From the NCBI GenBank assembly GCA_024701455.1, contig JABXYP010000001.1, positions 2,174,001-2,238,000 of the forward strand: a stretch of 64,000 bases of DNA. Reading direction: 5' to 3'. The notes beneath the pieces were generated by a model. The model worked only from the letters and a program-made list of their open reading frames with translations, was not told where the DNA came from and did no database searches. This document shows positions 15,775-24,947 of the stretch, one piece after another (position 1 is the stretch's first letter; each line of letters starts with the position of its first letter). Origin of the DNA: Bacillus sp. A301a_S52. GTDB lineage: Bacteria; Bacillota; Bacilli; Bacillales; Salisediminibacteriaceae. A program made the position numbers and the translations under genes.

Positions 15775-16200
15775 TCCCTTAGTTTTTTCGTTGGTTTTCA
15801 CTACAGGGGGATGGCTTACTCTTAGAGGCATTATCGTTGTTTTTAAAAGATTGGAGAAGAAAGGAATTATGGGCATTTATCACAGATAAGGGGCAAGAAT
15901 GGACGCTAATGTCCGGTTCGTTTTATTAGTGGAATGCAAATGAAATGAGTGAAAAAGTAAGAAAATGTAAATCAGTTCACAATGCAATACGACTTTCACG
16001 GATTTTTACTATCGGTTGTGTCAACATAAACTGACGAGTAAAAGCAGGGCTAATGTACGTTGAAGTATGGGATTAAGCGGTTACTGCACACAATCGTCAT
16101 AGTATTTTCAAGATATCGCCATTAAATCAACCTCAAATTAGCTATTTTTATAAGAAAATAATACTATACCAGTAGAAATTTAAATTGAGGGGGAAGATAG
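15775..16200. other. 425-bp intergenic region with a short repeat copy
   Basis: It holds the truncated repeat at 15876-15926 and otherwise AT-rich sequence without a supported gene. The following gene starts after TGAGGGGGAAGATAG, a good ribosome binding site. Confidence 0.55.
15876..15926 (+). repeat. dispersed intergenic repeat, copy C (short, both ends kept)
   Basis: 51 bp. TTTATCACAGATAAG (left end), then GGACGCTAATGTCC from the middle, then GGTTCGTTTTAT (right end). The termini are almost perfect while about 90 bp of the interior is missing. Confidence 0.8.
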
Positions 16201-17106
16201 ATGATTTTACAGCCGAAGAATATGCTGGATAGGCTGTTAAAAAGCCTCCTTGTGTCTTTTGTGTGTAGTATTGTTCTTAGCATTATTATTAACTTTACTG
16301 AAATCAAGCTGCCCATTCTTATAGAAGCATCTTATGAAAGGTACCTTATTTTATTGTTATACCTCATTGTGATGATTTTTTATGTTAGCTTGTTATTTGA
16401 CCAACTGTACCTTTCACAGAAGGCTAAAGGGATTAGTTTATTCTTCTATTTGTTTATAATGACAGGAAGTCTTCAACTGTTAGAGAGCTTTGTTGCACAA
16501 ATTAATGTGCAGACTAAAGCCATAGTCGACCTAATAGTTTTTACGCTAGTTGTAACAATTTTTACAGTAGTTATTTTTAGATATTATGGAAAAGGAGGAG
16601 AAAGTTACACGAAAAGAATAAAAAAATACTTTAGTAATCAACATATTTCTAAGTGGCTTCTTAAATGTCTCTACGCAATCGTTTTGCTATTTGTAGCACA
16701 TTATTTAATAAATAGTATGCTTACCCCATTTATAGAGCCATACTATAACGGGCGATATGCTAACATTTTAAAAGTGTCTCGTCATGCTGAAGGTGTGAAG
16801 TATGTTTCCATGGTAGTTCATGCCCTTGTTATGGTAATTGGATTTCAACCTTTATTTGCACTATGGAAGGGGTCTAAGACGTCACTCTTGTTCTGGTTTG
16901 GGTTTCCGTTATTTATAATTTTGGCCCTTCAGCCATTTGTTTTTAATTTACATTGGCCACTTGGTTTTAGATTTCCACTATTTATAGAAGAGACACTAAT
17001 TATGTATATTCATGCGATTATTCTCGTCCATCTATTTTATGTGCCAGATGAAGCACATAAAGAGGAAGAAATATTGGAGAGTAAACTTAGCATGTCTAAT
17101 TGGTAA
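16201..17106 (+). CDS. polytopic membrane protein of unknown function
   Basis: A 301-residue protein with about eight hydrophobic helices separated by short basic loops (GKGGESYTKRIKKYFSN) and an acidic C-terminal tail (DEAHKEEEILESKLS). I recognise no motif that would name a transporter or enzyme family. The ATG at 16201 is preceded by GAGGGGGAAGATAG. It stands alone between terminators, so it is probably monocistronic, and it is convergent with the deoxynucleoside kinase pair. Confidence 0.7.
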   Translation: MILQPKNMLDRLLKSLLVSFVCSIVLSIIINFTEIKLPILIEASYERYLILLLYLIVMIFYVSLLFDQLYLSQKAKGISLFFYLFIMTGSLQLLESFVAQINVQTKAIVDLIVFTLVVTIFTVVIFRYYGKGGESYTKRIKKYFSNQHISKWLLKCLYAIVLLFVAHYLINSMLTPFIEPYYNGRYANILKVSRHAEGVKYVSMVVHALVMVIGFQPLFALWKGSKTSLLFWFGFPLFIILALQPFVFNLHWPLGFRFPLFIEETLIMYIHAIILVHLFYVPDEAHKEEEILESKLSMSNW

Positions 17107-17136
17107 GCACACTTTGAACGTTTGAAATGGCTTAAA

Positions 17137-17180
17137 AGAGAGAGTGTCTCAAGGTGGACAATGAGACACTCTCTTAATTA
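17137..17180. terminator. bidirectional terminator
   Basis: AGAGAGTGTCTCA pairs with TGAGACACTCTCT around a 10-nt loop, with TTAATTAAGTT on one side and an A-rich flank on the other. It serves the membrane protein gene and the convergent dgk-dck operon. Confidence 0.85.
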
Positions 17181-17197
17181 AGTTAAAAAGAGATTTA

Positions 17198-17869
17198 TTA
17201 CGTGAGTTTTAAGTAAGTTAATTTGTCATCGTTCTTTAATTGTTCAATACCGTTTACAATGGTTTTTACTGAGTAAGGATCATGACAGTCATAGTGGTCG
17301 ATATCAAGGTGAAGAATTGGAGCCTCTCTAAATTCAGAAATCCACTGGCTATATCTGTCATATAAATTTCTCCAAAAAGACACATCTGTGTTTATTTCCA
17401 TATGACGCCCACGTTTATGAATACGTTTCATAATACTATCGAACTGACCATCAATATATATAAGGACGTCTGGCTTGGGGAAATAGGGGGACATGACCAT
17501 TGCTTCGAATAAAGAGCGATACGTATCATAATCTCTATCTGACATATTTCCTTGCTCATACTGAAGCTTTGCAAAAATACCTACATCCTCATAAATACTT
17601 CTATCTTGGACATATCCTAGTCCTTCTTCATGCATTTTCTTTTGCTGCTTGTATCTTTCTGCAAGAAAATATATTTGTAAATGAAACGACCACTTTTTAA
17701 AATCACTGTAGTAATCTTCAAGATAAGGGTTACCATCTACTTTTTCAAAGGCTGGTTTAAAGCCTAAAGCTTCTGACAACACATTAGTTAGCGTTGATTT
17801 TCCTACACCGACAGTACCTGCTAATGTGATGAGCGCTCCAGGTGGAACGCTGTGAGTCAATTTTGTCAT
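17198..17869 (-). CDS. dck: deoxyadenosine/deoxycytidine kinase
   Basis: A 223-residue deoxynucleoside kinase that phosphorylates dAdo and dCyd with NTP for salvage. The P-loop AGTVGVGKST (about residues 17-26), the substrate motif YVQDRSIYEDVGIFAKL and the lid KRGRHME are all present, and the order agrees with B. subtilis Dck (YaaG). The ATG follows GGAGTGCAACT. It is second in a two-gene operon 21 nt after dgk. In B. subtilis the pair sits near serS and the origin; here it lies between unrelated genes. Confidence 0.9.
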   Translation of the reverse strand: MTKLTHSVPPGALITLAGTVGVGKSTLTNVLSEALGFKPAFEKVDGNPYLEDYYSDFKKWSFHLQIYFLAERYKQQKKMHEEGLGYVQDRSIYEDVGIFAKLQYEQGNMSDRDYDTYRSLFEAMVMSPYFPKPDVLIYIDGQFDSIMKRIHKRGRHMEINTDVSFWRNLYDRYSQWISEFREAPILHLDIDHYDCHDPYSVKTIVNGIEQLKNDDKLTYLKLT

Positions 17870-17890
17870 AGTTGCACTCCATTCAATCTA

Positions 17891-18541
17891 TTAAAATAAT
17901 GCTCTTTTTTGTTTTAACGCTACATCAACTTGGTCAAGGATACGTAAAAAATCGTCAGATCGTTCTACAAAATCCATGCTGTCTCCATCTATTGAAATGA
18001 CCGGAATATCAGGATACACACGGGAATGTTCTTTCATGAATTGCTTATAATCTGCCGATAATTGCTCTAAGTATCTAGGCTCCATTGACTGTTCCATTTC
18101 CCTACCACGGCGTTTTATTCTATCCATTAAGGTAGAGAGACTAGCATTTAAATAAATGATAATATTCGGTTTAGGGAGATCGTCAGTCAAAATGTTGTAA
18201 ATACGATCATATTTATTAAAATGATGGGATTTTAATGTTTGCTTTGCGAATAAATGGTTTTTAAAAATATGATAATCACTAATAACGGGATGGCCTTTAG
18301 CTAAAAATCGTTCATATGTATCTTCCAATTGCTTAAATCGATTGCAGAGAAAGAACATTTCTGTTTGAAAGCTCCATTCCTCAATATCTTCATAGAATTT
18401 TGACAGAAAAGGATTTTCATCAACAATTTCCTTTAAAATATAATAATTATAGTGGTCAGCTAACTTCGTCGCCAATGATGTTTTCCCAACACCGATAGGA
18501 CCTTCAATGGCAATGAATGGAGCATCAAACTGGTGACTCAA
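17891..18541 (-). CDS. dgk: deoxyguanosine kinase
   Basis: A 216-residue deoxynucleoside kinase resembling B. subtilis Dgk (YaaF). It shows the P-loop EGPIGVGKTS (residues 13-22), EEWSFQTEMFFLCNRFKQLED, the DYHIFKN substrate motif that distinguishes dGK from dAK/dCK, and the KRRGREME lid. It feeds dGMP to nucleotide salvage. The start is TTG at 18541 after AAGGAGGGACCGAGTA; no in-frame ATG is nearby. It is first gene of the operon with dck, and the two are evident paralogues. Confidence 0.9.
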   Translation of the reverse strand: MSHQFDAPFIAIEGPIGVGKTSLATKLADHYNYYILKEIVDENPFLSKFYEDIEEWSFQTEMFFLCNRFKQLEDTYERFLAKGHPVISDYHIFKNHLFAKQTLKSHHFNKYDRIYNILTDDLPKPNIIIYLNASLSTLMDRIKRRGREMEQSMEPRYLEQLSADYKQFMKEHSRVYPDIPVISIDGDSMDFVERSDDFLRILDQVDVALKQKRALF

Positions 18542-18760
18542 TACTCGGTCCCTCCTTATAACACGTTAATAAATTAAAAAACAAGCACTATATATTCTAC
18601 CATAAAAATTAGTTTGTATTAAGGAAGAGGTATGGGAGTAACTGTGAATCGTCAGGGGATTTACAATATTTCTTTCTGAATCTTTAAAGACGATACTTAA
18701 CAACGAGATGGATCTATAGTATGATTAATTCAGTATTTTGAAGTCTAAAGGGGTGCTCAC

Positions 18761-19612
18761 GTGAGTAAAAAGGTGAAAATTGTAACAGATTCAACATTAG
18801 ATATACCAAAGGAAGCCATTGAAGATTTAGGAATAACGATTGTTCCTCTCTCTGTTACAGTAGATGGTACATCCTATCTCGATGGTGTAGATATTACATC
18901 TAGTGAATTTGTTGACTTGTTAGTTAATTCTAAAGACATTCCCCAAAGTTCACAGCCTTCTGCAGGTTCTTTTTTAGAAGTTTATGATGAGCTTGGTAAA
19001 GATGGCTCGTCAATCATTTCCATCCATATGACAAGTGGAATGAGTGGGACGGTTGCCTCAGCTCGCACAGCAGCTGACATGACTGAAGCGGATGTCACAG
19101 TAGTGGATTCTCAATTTATCTCCATAGCATTGAGCTTTCAAGTTAAGGAAGCTGCACGTCTTGCAAATGAAGGGAAAAATGTTGAAGAAATCATTGAACG
19201 ATTAAATGACGTGAGAAACAATAGTTCATTATACATTATGGTTGATACACTTGAGTATTTATTAAAAGGTGGCCGCATAGGGAGAGGTCGTGCTCTCGTA
19301 GGCTCGCTACTTAAAATAAAGCCAATTGCCTCGTTAGAAGACGGTGTTTATACACCCGTTACTAAAGTAAGGACGCATTTACAAATGATTAAATTTATGA
19401 AGAAGAAGTTTCAAGAGGAAGCAGCAGGAAAAATTGTAAAAGGAATCGGTATTGCCCAAGTAGAAGCACAAGATCTTGCTAGACAAGTAAAAGAAGCCAT
19501 TAAGGAAGTATCTGGGTTTGAGGACATTTCTATCATTGAAACAACACCTATTGTAAGTACACATACTGGGCCTGGCGCTCTAGCTTTAATGTACTATTTT
19601 GAGGAAAAATAA
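18761..19612 (+). CDS. DegV-family fatty-acid-binding protein
   Basis: A 283-residue DegV protein: KIVTDSTLDIP at the N-terminus, QPSAGSFLEVYDEL, SIHMTSGMSGTVASA (the Ser/Thr that hold the fatty-acid carboxylate), LKGGRIGRGRALVGSLLKIKP, and the C-terminal THTGPGALALMYY. Family members (FakB type) present fatty acids to the kinase FakA for phospholipid synthesis. Which fatty acid it prefers cannot be told. GTG start after AAAGGGGTGCTCAC. Monocistronic, followed by a terminator. Confidence 0.88.
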   Translation: MSKKVKIVTDSTLDIPKEAIEDLGITIVPLSVTVDGTSYLDGVDITSSEFVDLLVNSKDIPQSSQPSAGSFLEVYDELGKDGSSIISIHMTSGMSGTVASARTAADMTEADVTVVDSQFISIALSFQVKEAARLANEGKNVEEIIERLNDVRNNSSLYIMVDTLEYLLKGGRIGRGRALVGSLLKIKPIASLEDGVYTPVTKVRTHLQMIKFMKKKFQEEAAGKIVKGIGIAQVEAQDLARQVKEAIKEVSGFEDISIIETTPIVSTHTGPGALALMYYFEEK

Positions 19613-19635
19613 TAAAGCTAATGTAACATATTTAT

Positions 19636-19661
19636 AAGCTGACTTTATGTCAGCTTTTTTT
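19636..19661 (+). terminator. intrinsic terminator after degV-family gene
   Basis: AAGCTGAC (19636-19643) pairs with GTCAGCTT (19649-19656) and runs into a TTTTTTT tract. Confidence 0.88.
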
Positions 19662-19879
19662 GTAGCCGAAAAACCATCAGAGGTTTGATGGGAGGGAGCT
19701 TATGTCATGTTGAAACAGGAGAAGTGGTGTGGATAGGTTGATTTAATTAATTATATTAGGAGAGCTCTGTTTTTAGTTAGAAAGAGCGCTATTAATTTTC
19801 TCGATGAGTGTCCTGAATTGAGCAAAGATTATCATTTCGTTACAATAGCCTTATAGATGATAAGGAGGATGAATTTACG

Positions 19880-20734
19880 TTGGAAAAGACAGGGTTAGTT
19901 TTAGAAGGAGGGGGGATGAGAGGCGTATTTACTGGTGGCATTCTTGAATTTTTTATGGAAAACAACATTTACTTCCCTTATATTGTTGGGGTTTCTGCTG
20001 GAGCTTGCAACGCTGCTTCATATGTTTCACGTCAACCGGGAAGAAATAAAGCCATTACAGTAGAATATGCGAATCATCCCGATTATATTTCTTATAAAAG
20101 GTTTCTTCGTTCAGGTGAATTGTTTAATATGGACCTCATATTCGAACAAATTCCTAACAAAGAAAACCCTTTTGATTACTATCGTTTCTTTCAATCTAAA
20201 CAAAAATTTTATGTAGGGGTGACTGATTGTCGTACGGGAGAAACTGTGTATTATGAAAAAACAGAAATTAAAGATGAGTTCAATAAAATTTTACGAGCCT
20301 CATCATCACTCCCATTAGTTGCTCCTGTCGTCACCTATAAAAATCGTATATTACTTGATGGAGGTATAAGCGATCCCATTCCTGTCAAGCAATCGATTAA
20401 ATCAGGAAATGAGAAGCACATTATAATTTTAACGCAATGCAGAGGTTATGTTAAAAAACCTGCGAAACGCGGTATGTGGTACTTTTCTCGAAAATATAAA
20501 AAATATCAAGGGTTAGTAAACGTGGTTAAAGAACGGTCAACTGTTTATAATAAGACATTAGCAACCGTTGACAAGCTTGAGCAAGAAGGTAAAGCTTTTG
20601 TATTCAGACCAGTGGATTTACAAAGTGTAAGTCGCACTGAAAGGCGAAAAGATAGATTAGAAGCATTGTATAACCATGGATATAAACAAGCAGCTGAACG
20701 GCTTGAGGAATTAAAGCATTTCCTTCAATTCTAA
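19880..20734 (+). CDS. patatin-like phospholipase, YjjU-like
   Basis: A 284-residue patatin with all hallmarks: oxyanion loop GGGMRG (10-15), nucleophile GVSAG (Ser39), and the catalytic DGG (Asp160 in LLDGGISDPIP). This is a Ser-Asp dyad lipid acyl hydrolase. The C-terminal 90 residues (YKKYQGLVNVVKERSTVYNK... RTERRKDRLEALYNHGYKQA) match the extension typical of the YjjU subgroup. It is soluble with no signal peptide. The start is TTG at 19880, 11 nt after TAAGGAGGATG. The substrate is unknown. Confidence 0.85.
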   Translation: MEKTGLVLEGGGMRGVFTGGILEFFMENNIYFPYIVGVSAGACNAASYVSRQPGRNKAITVEYANHPDYISYKRFLRSGELFNMDLIFEQIPNKENPFDYYRFFQSKQKFYVGVTDCRTGETVYYEKTEIKDEFNKILRASSSLPLVAPVVTYKNRILLDGGISDPIPVKQSIKSGNEKHIIILTQCRGYVKKPAKRGMWYFSRKYKKYQGLVNVVKERSTVYNKTLATVDKLEQEGKAFVFRPVDLQSVSRTERRKDRLEALYNHGYKQAAERLEELKHFLQF

Positions 20735-21216
20735 ACATGAGCAGGAGTATTCTTATTGATGTGAAATTCTTACTATGAAGTTTTGTGTGGTATATTTCTA
20801 GTGCCAATTTCATCATAAATATATCAAAAACGCACTCATACAGTGATTTTTCGTTACAGACGGGAGCTTTTTTCTTGAGGGGGTGTCTGCAGATTAATGA
20901 TGGGATAAACCTTTTACCTTATGCTGATGGATTTTTTACCTCGCTGACCCTCTGTAGTCATCTCTTGAATGCTGTCCCTCTTAAAAATAGAGTTTGATTT
21001 AAGAGATGTATCATTTCGTGTTGAACGTTTAACTGAGGCATTGTATCTTCTACTCGTACAATAAGACATTTTAACAGCCCTTATAATTTATTATTAGTTT
21101 TTTCACCCTCTTCTTACTATAACGTTAGAGAGGGTTTTTAAATGAGATAACGGTTAAGTTGTTTTCATTTTTTCATAAAATAAGATATAATAAATACTTA
21201 GAGAGTCGAAGTAATT
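20735..21216. other. 480-bp intergenic region between the patatin and an MFS gene
   Basis: No supported gene. The only clear element is the terminator-like hairpin near 21105. A TATAAT lies at about 21186, but no -35 box stands at the right distance. Confidence 0.5.
21105..21139 (+). terminator. weak terminator-like hairpin
   Basis: ACCCTCT pairs with AGAGGGT around a 17-nt loop, followed by TTTTTA. It lies about 370 nt after the patatin gene, which is far for its terminator. Confidence 0.5.
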
Positions 21217-22461
21217 ATGGAAAGTGTAGATGATTTAATCATGAAAAAACGTAATTTAGTCATAATGTGGATAGCTAATTTCTTTGTGTCCGCTAGTGCT
21301 ACGATGATATTGCCTTTTTTATCAATGTACATTGAAACGTTCGGTTCATATTCACCAACTTATGTTCAACGGTGGTCGGGATTTATCTTTGGTATCACAT
21401 TTTTAGTTGCTTTCTTAGTTTCGCCTTTGTGGGGGCGTTTTGGTGATAAATTCGGCCGGAAAAAAATACTATTATTTACAGGGTATGGTATCGCCTTTTC
21501 GATGTTTTTGATGAGTTACGTTGAGACTGTTGGTGGTCTTTTTTTTCTAAGACTTTTTATGGGGGTTGTAACCGGTTTTATTCCTACTTCAATGGCGCTA
21601 ATTGCTGCACAAACAGCGAGAGAAAACGCTGGAAGGGCGCTTGGAACGTTACAAATGGGCACAGTATCTGGCGGCCTTTTTGGCCCTTTGTTGGGTGGGT
21701 TACTCGCTGATTCTGTTGGTTTTACTTACACATTTCTTATTACAGGAAGTGTGATCAGCGTTGCTGCGACATTGGTCTTGTTTGGAGTTAAAGAAGTCCA
21801 AGTGAAAGAAGATTACTCTTTAGAGAGAAAAAGGAGTATGAAAGAAGTCCTTCAATTTGTTTATGCAGATAAAGTCCTTATTATGGTAATGATAGCCTCT
21901 TTAACTGTCCAAATTGCGAATTTTAGTGTTCAACCACAGCTTGCTTTGTATGTTGGACAGTTTACCAAGGCAGAAAATCTCGCCTTTTTAGCAGGCATGG
22001 CTTTTTCTGTTACAGGTCTGGGCAATTTAACAGCCACACGATTTTGGGGAGTCCAGGGGGATCGCATTGGACATGAAAAAATCTTACTTATCTGCTTATT
22101 AGTTTCTGGGGTTTTCTTTTTACCGCAAGCACTTGTGTCGTCAATTTGGCAGCTTATTGGGTTTAGATTTTTATTTGGAATGGCTATTGGAGGTATTATT
22201 CCATGTGCTACTGCCTATATCAGGCAGACCGTCCCTTTATCTATGCAGGGAGAGGTACTTGGATATAATCAGAGTTTTAGATTTTTGGGGAATGTTCTAG
22301 GACCTGTTTGTGGAGGGATAGTTGCAGGATTTTCAGGAATATCCTCTGTTTTTTATGTTTCCTCATCTTTATTTTTTCTGGCAGCTTTGATGCTATATCT
22401 CATTTTACGTCACGAAGGAGCCAAGCTTCGAAAAAAACAGCGTTTACGTATGAATGGATAA
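21217..22461 (+). CDS. MFS efflux transporter (multidrug type)
   Basis: A 414-residue, 12-helix major facilitator. The A-motif GRFGDKFGRKKILL follows helix 2 and GVQGDRIGHEKILL occupies the equivalent place in the second half. GALGT-type GRALGTLQMGTVSGGLFGPLLGG in helix 5 is the C-motif of drug:H+ antiporters, pointing to export rather than uptake. Start either ATG at 21217 or ATG at 21241; neither has a strong Shine-Dalgarno. The substrate is unknown. A small basic protein gene follows at 22516. Confidence 0.85.
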   Translation: MESVDDLIMKKRNLVIMWIANFFVSASATMILPFLSMYIETFGSYSPTYVQRWSGFIFGITFLVAFLVSPLWGRFGDKFGRKKILLFTGYGIAFSMFLMSYVETVGGLFFLRLFMGVVTGFIPTSMALIAAQTARENAGRALGTLQMGTVSGGLFGPLLGGLLADSVGFTYTFLITGSVISVAATLVLFGVKEVQVKEDYSLERKRSMKEVLQFVYADKVLIMVMIASLTVQIANFSVQPQLALYVGQFTKAENLAFLAGMAFSVTGLGNLTATRFWGVQGDRIGHEKILLICLLVSGVFFLPQALVSSIWQLIGFRFLFGMAIGGIIPCATAYIRQTVPLSMQGEVLGYNQSFRFLGNVLGPVCGGIVAGFSGISSVFYVSSSLFFLAALMLYLILRHEGAKLRKKQRLRMNG

Positions 22462-22515
22462 GGGAAATAAAAGATACAGCGTAAATGGCTGGATTGAGAA
22501 AAGGGAGGATCCAGT

Positions 22516-22686
22516 ATGGTGTTAACGAAAAAAGAAAAAAAGTTACTTATAACACTTCTGAGAAAAGAAAAATTTAAATTGTTTGGTATTAAGAAAAATA
22601 AGAAGGAAGTCAATGCTTTGCTAGAAAAAATGGAACAGAGTATGCGGAATGAGAAAATAAATAAGATGACATCATCTAAACTATAA
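22516..22686 (+). CDS. small lysine-rich protein
   Basis: A 56-residue very basic protein (MVLTKKEKKLLITLLRKEKF... KKNKKEVNALLEKMEQSM) with a strong ribosome binding site, AAGGGAGGATCCAGT. It probably shares a transcript with the MFS gene 54 nt upstream, and is closed by a long terminator. The alternating Lys/Leu pattern suggests amphipathic helices. I do not recognise a family. A frame on the opposite strand exists only because of the palindromic terminator. Confidence 0.65.
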   Translation: MVLTKKEKKLLITLLRKEKFKLFGIKKNKKEVNALLEKMEQSMRNEKINKMTSSKL

Positions 22687-22691
22687 TGCTT

Positions 22692-22745
22692 GATGCCCTT
22701 AAAAGTCGATATAGCGACTTTTAAGGGCATCATTTATTTTTTATT
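22692..22745 (+). terminator. strong intrinsic terminator (17-bp stem)
   Basis: GATGCCCTTAAAAGTCG (22692-22708) pairs perfectly with CGACTTTTAAGGGCATC (22715-22731) around 6 nt, followed by ATTTATTTTTT. Confidence 0.9.
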
Positions 22746-23336
22746 TTCTAATAGGTGAGTTGATTCCACAATGATGTTTTTAAAGTAATAGCACGAATAA
22801 TATGCAATACCCACAATTGGTAGTTCAGTGAATCAGGGCAGTAACTCCCGACTAAATAGAGCCAGCTCTCCTCTGTAATTTGAGGTGGCTTTACAAACGG
22901 TTAGTTATCGGTGATAAAAACGTAAGACGGCGACTTCCTTAAGATGAAGAGCTACTTCTACTTGGCTTTCCCGAGCAAAAGTTAATTGAAAACAAGCCCT
23001 CGTGAAAGCGTCCGTCTGAAGTGAGGAGCACATTCATTATTCGAATTTTGACAGTTTATTTTGAATTATGACATTCATTCAGGGAGTTAAAGTAATATTA
23101 AATTAGAAAAAATGCTGTTCGAAACAAAGGTGTAATACTGCATTTTTACTAGACGTTTTAAAACCTCACTTTTATTTTGGAGCCTATGGCGTAAATACAT
23201 CTGAAAGCACTGTCATAAATTTGTTGAAAAGAATCGGGGATTTTGTGAAAACAATAACAAAGCCATTTAAAAGTAACGTATAATTATATAAAGTGATAGT
23301 AAGTTATAGACTTTGTGGCTGAAAGGTGGCTTTTAA
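22746..23336. other. 590-bp intergenic region upstream of an OFA-type transporter
   Basis: Contains repeat copy D (22816-22918). A second AAGCGTCCGT-like stretch near 23007 is too short to call. The remainder is AT-rich with no supported gene. Confidence 0.55.
22816..22918 (-). repeat. dispersed intergenic repeat, copy D (one end missing)
   Basis: About 103 bp in reverse orientation: ATTGGTAGTTCAGTGAATCA, then ACTCCCGACTAAATAGAGCC, then TCTCCTCTGTAATTTGAGG, and the end ACGGTTAGTTATCGGTGATAAA. The ATAAAACG...CAATCAG end is absent. Confidence 0.78.
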
Positions 23337-24602
23337 ATGAAATCAAAAAATCGATGGTTAATTGCTTTATCAGCAATTGCTATTCATTTATCAATTGGAT
23401 CGGCTTATGCCTATAGTGTGTTTCAATATCCTATGGCTAGTGAATTGGGGTGGGAGCAGACACAAGTTTCATTGGCATTTACAATCGCTATTTTCTTTTT
23501 AGGGGTATCTGCTGCTTTCTTTGGCCCATTTGTAGAGAAAAAAGGGCCGAAAAAAGCAGCATTGTTAGCTGCAGCCCTATTTTCTAGTGGAATTATAGGA
23601 TCTGGATTTGCTGTATCACTAGAATCGTTACCGCTTTTCTTAGTGACGTACGGTGTGATAGGAGGGATGGGACTTGGTCTCGGTTATATTTCTCCAGTTT
23701 CCACACTAGTAAAATGGTTTCCTGACCGAAGAGGTCTTGCTACCGGAATGGCTGTTTTTGGTTTTGGTGCAGGTGCGTTAATTTCTAGTCCAGTAGCTGC
23801 AAATTTGATTGGAACAGTGGGGATTGCAAATACTTTTTTTATAATGGGAATCACGTTTTTCATCTTAATGGTTTCAGGTGCTTTATACATTGCCCGTCCA
23901 CCTGAAGGCTGGAAACCAGACACAATGATAAATAAAGAAAAACAGAACATGAAACCGGTCAAGGAAGATTTGGCTCAATTAACAGCTAATGAAGCACTGA
24001 GAACAAAACGCTTTTGGATGCTATGGGTTATGATGTTTATTAATATTTCTGTTGGTCTTATGATCATTTCTGTTGCTTCGCCAATGGCGCAAGATAAAGT
24101 GGGTATGACAGCAATTGCTGCTGCAAGTATGGTTGGGGTGATGGGATTATTTAATGGAGGAGGACGTATTTTATGGGCTTCTGCTTCAGATTATATTGGT
24201 CGTGCCCGCGTCTATACAATCTTTTTCGCAATTCAGTTGATTGCTTTCCTCATACTTCCTTTCGTCTCTAATATTATTGTATTTCAACTATTAGTATTTG
24301 TGGTTATTTCAATATATGGCGGAGGATTTGCAGCACTCCCTGCATTTATCGGAGATCTTTTTGGTACGAAGCAGTTAGGAGCTATTCATGGGTTATTGCT
24401 GACATCTTGGTCACTTGCAGGTGTAGTGGGCCCAATGGTCGTCTCATTTGTCAAAGAAACGACAAGTAGTTATGATCTTACTTTTTATATCTTTGCAGGC
24501 TTACTATTACTTGCACTTATCACATCAATCGCTATGATTAAAAACATTAAGCAAGTAACTGAGGAAAAGCATGTAAAAAAAGTAGAAGCGAAGTACGCTT
24601 AA
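23337..24602 (+). CDS. OFA-family MFS transporter (monocarboxylate-type)
   Basis: A 421-residue major facilitator of the oxalate/formate antiporter family: helix 1 has SAIAIHLSIGSAYAYSVFQYP followed by GWEQTQVSLAFTIAIFFLG, then GPFVEKKGPKKAAL in the 2-3 loop, GLGLGYISPVSTLVKWFPDRRGLATG in helices 4-5, and NGGGRILWASASDYIGRA in the second half. Relatives move oxalate, formate, lactate or pyruvate; which one is not visible. The ATG at 23337 follows GAAAGGTGGCTTTTAA. Its TAA stop codon is formed by the end of a dispersed-repeat copy. Confidence 0.85.
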   Translation: MKSKNRWLIALSAIAIHLSIGSAYAYSVFQYPMASELGWEQTQVSLAFTIAIFFLGVSAAFFGPFVEKKGPKKAALLAAALFSSGIIGSGFAVSLESLPLFLVTYGVIGGMGLGLGYISPVSTLVKWFPDRRGLATGMAVFGFGAGALISSPVAANLIGTVGIANTFFIMGITFFILMVSGALYIARPPEGWKPDTMINKEKQNMKPVKEDLAQLTANEALRTKRFWMLWVMMFINISVGLMIISVASPMAQDKVGMTAIAAASMVGVMGLFNGGGRILWASASDYIGRARVYTIFFAIQLIAFLILPFVSNIIVFQLLVFVVISIYGGGFAALPAFIGDLFGTKQLGAIHGLLLTSWSLAGVVGPMVVSFVKETTSSYDLTFYIFAGLLLLALITSIAMIKNIKQVTEEKHVKKVEAKYA

Positions 24603-24663
24603 AACGCCCCTTCAATCAGTGGGCGTGGAGCCTGAAGGTATATAGACGCTTATTGTGATAAAA
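24600..24663 (-). repeat. dispersed intergenic repeat, copy E (short, overlaps a stop codon)
   Basis: About 64 bp in reverse orientation: TAAAACGCCCCTTCAATCAG then TGGGCG, then AGACGCTTATTGTGATAAAA. The TAA at 24600-24602 that ends the OFA transporter is part of the repeat end (ATAAAACG in other copies). The interior is deleted. Confidence 0.75.
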
Positions 24664-24731
24664 TAGTACCTCATCTGTATTATTACTATTTTCAGGTCTT
24701 GCTACAGAGATAAAAATCTTTGGTGCTTTAT

Positions 24732-24767
24732 AAAAAGATACTATTCTTTTCGAATAGTATCTTTTTT
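24732..24767 (+). terminator. intrinsic terminator
   Basis: AAAAAGATACTATTC (24732-24746) pairs with GAATAGTATCTTTTT (24752-24766), loop TTTTC, followed by more T residues. It probably ends the OFA transporter transcript. Confidence 0.88.
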
Positions 24768-24947
24768 TCTTTTCTGTAACGTGAAATCATTGTATACTGT
24801 GTATTGTTATGAAATTTTATGAAATATAATTAATGGCGTCACCCTTTTTTAGGGGGAAAGTTATAAAGTTATAACATATGAGCTTAATATCATGCTATAT
24901 AATAGTGGATATTTAGGGGATTTCTGTCATTAAAGAAGGGGATGAGA

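Noticed and set aside
22410..22733. 107-codon reverse-strand frame
   Set aside because: It starts in a palindromic terminator and covers the small basic protein and the end of the MFS gene. No ribosome binding site.
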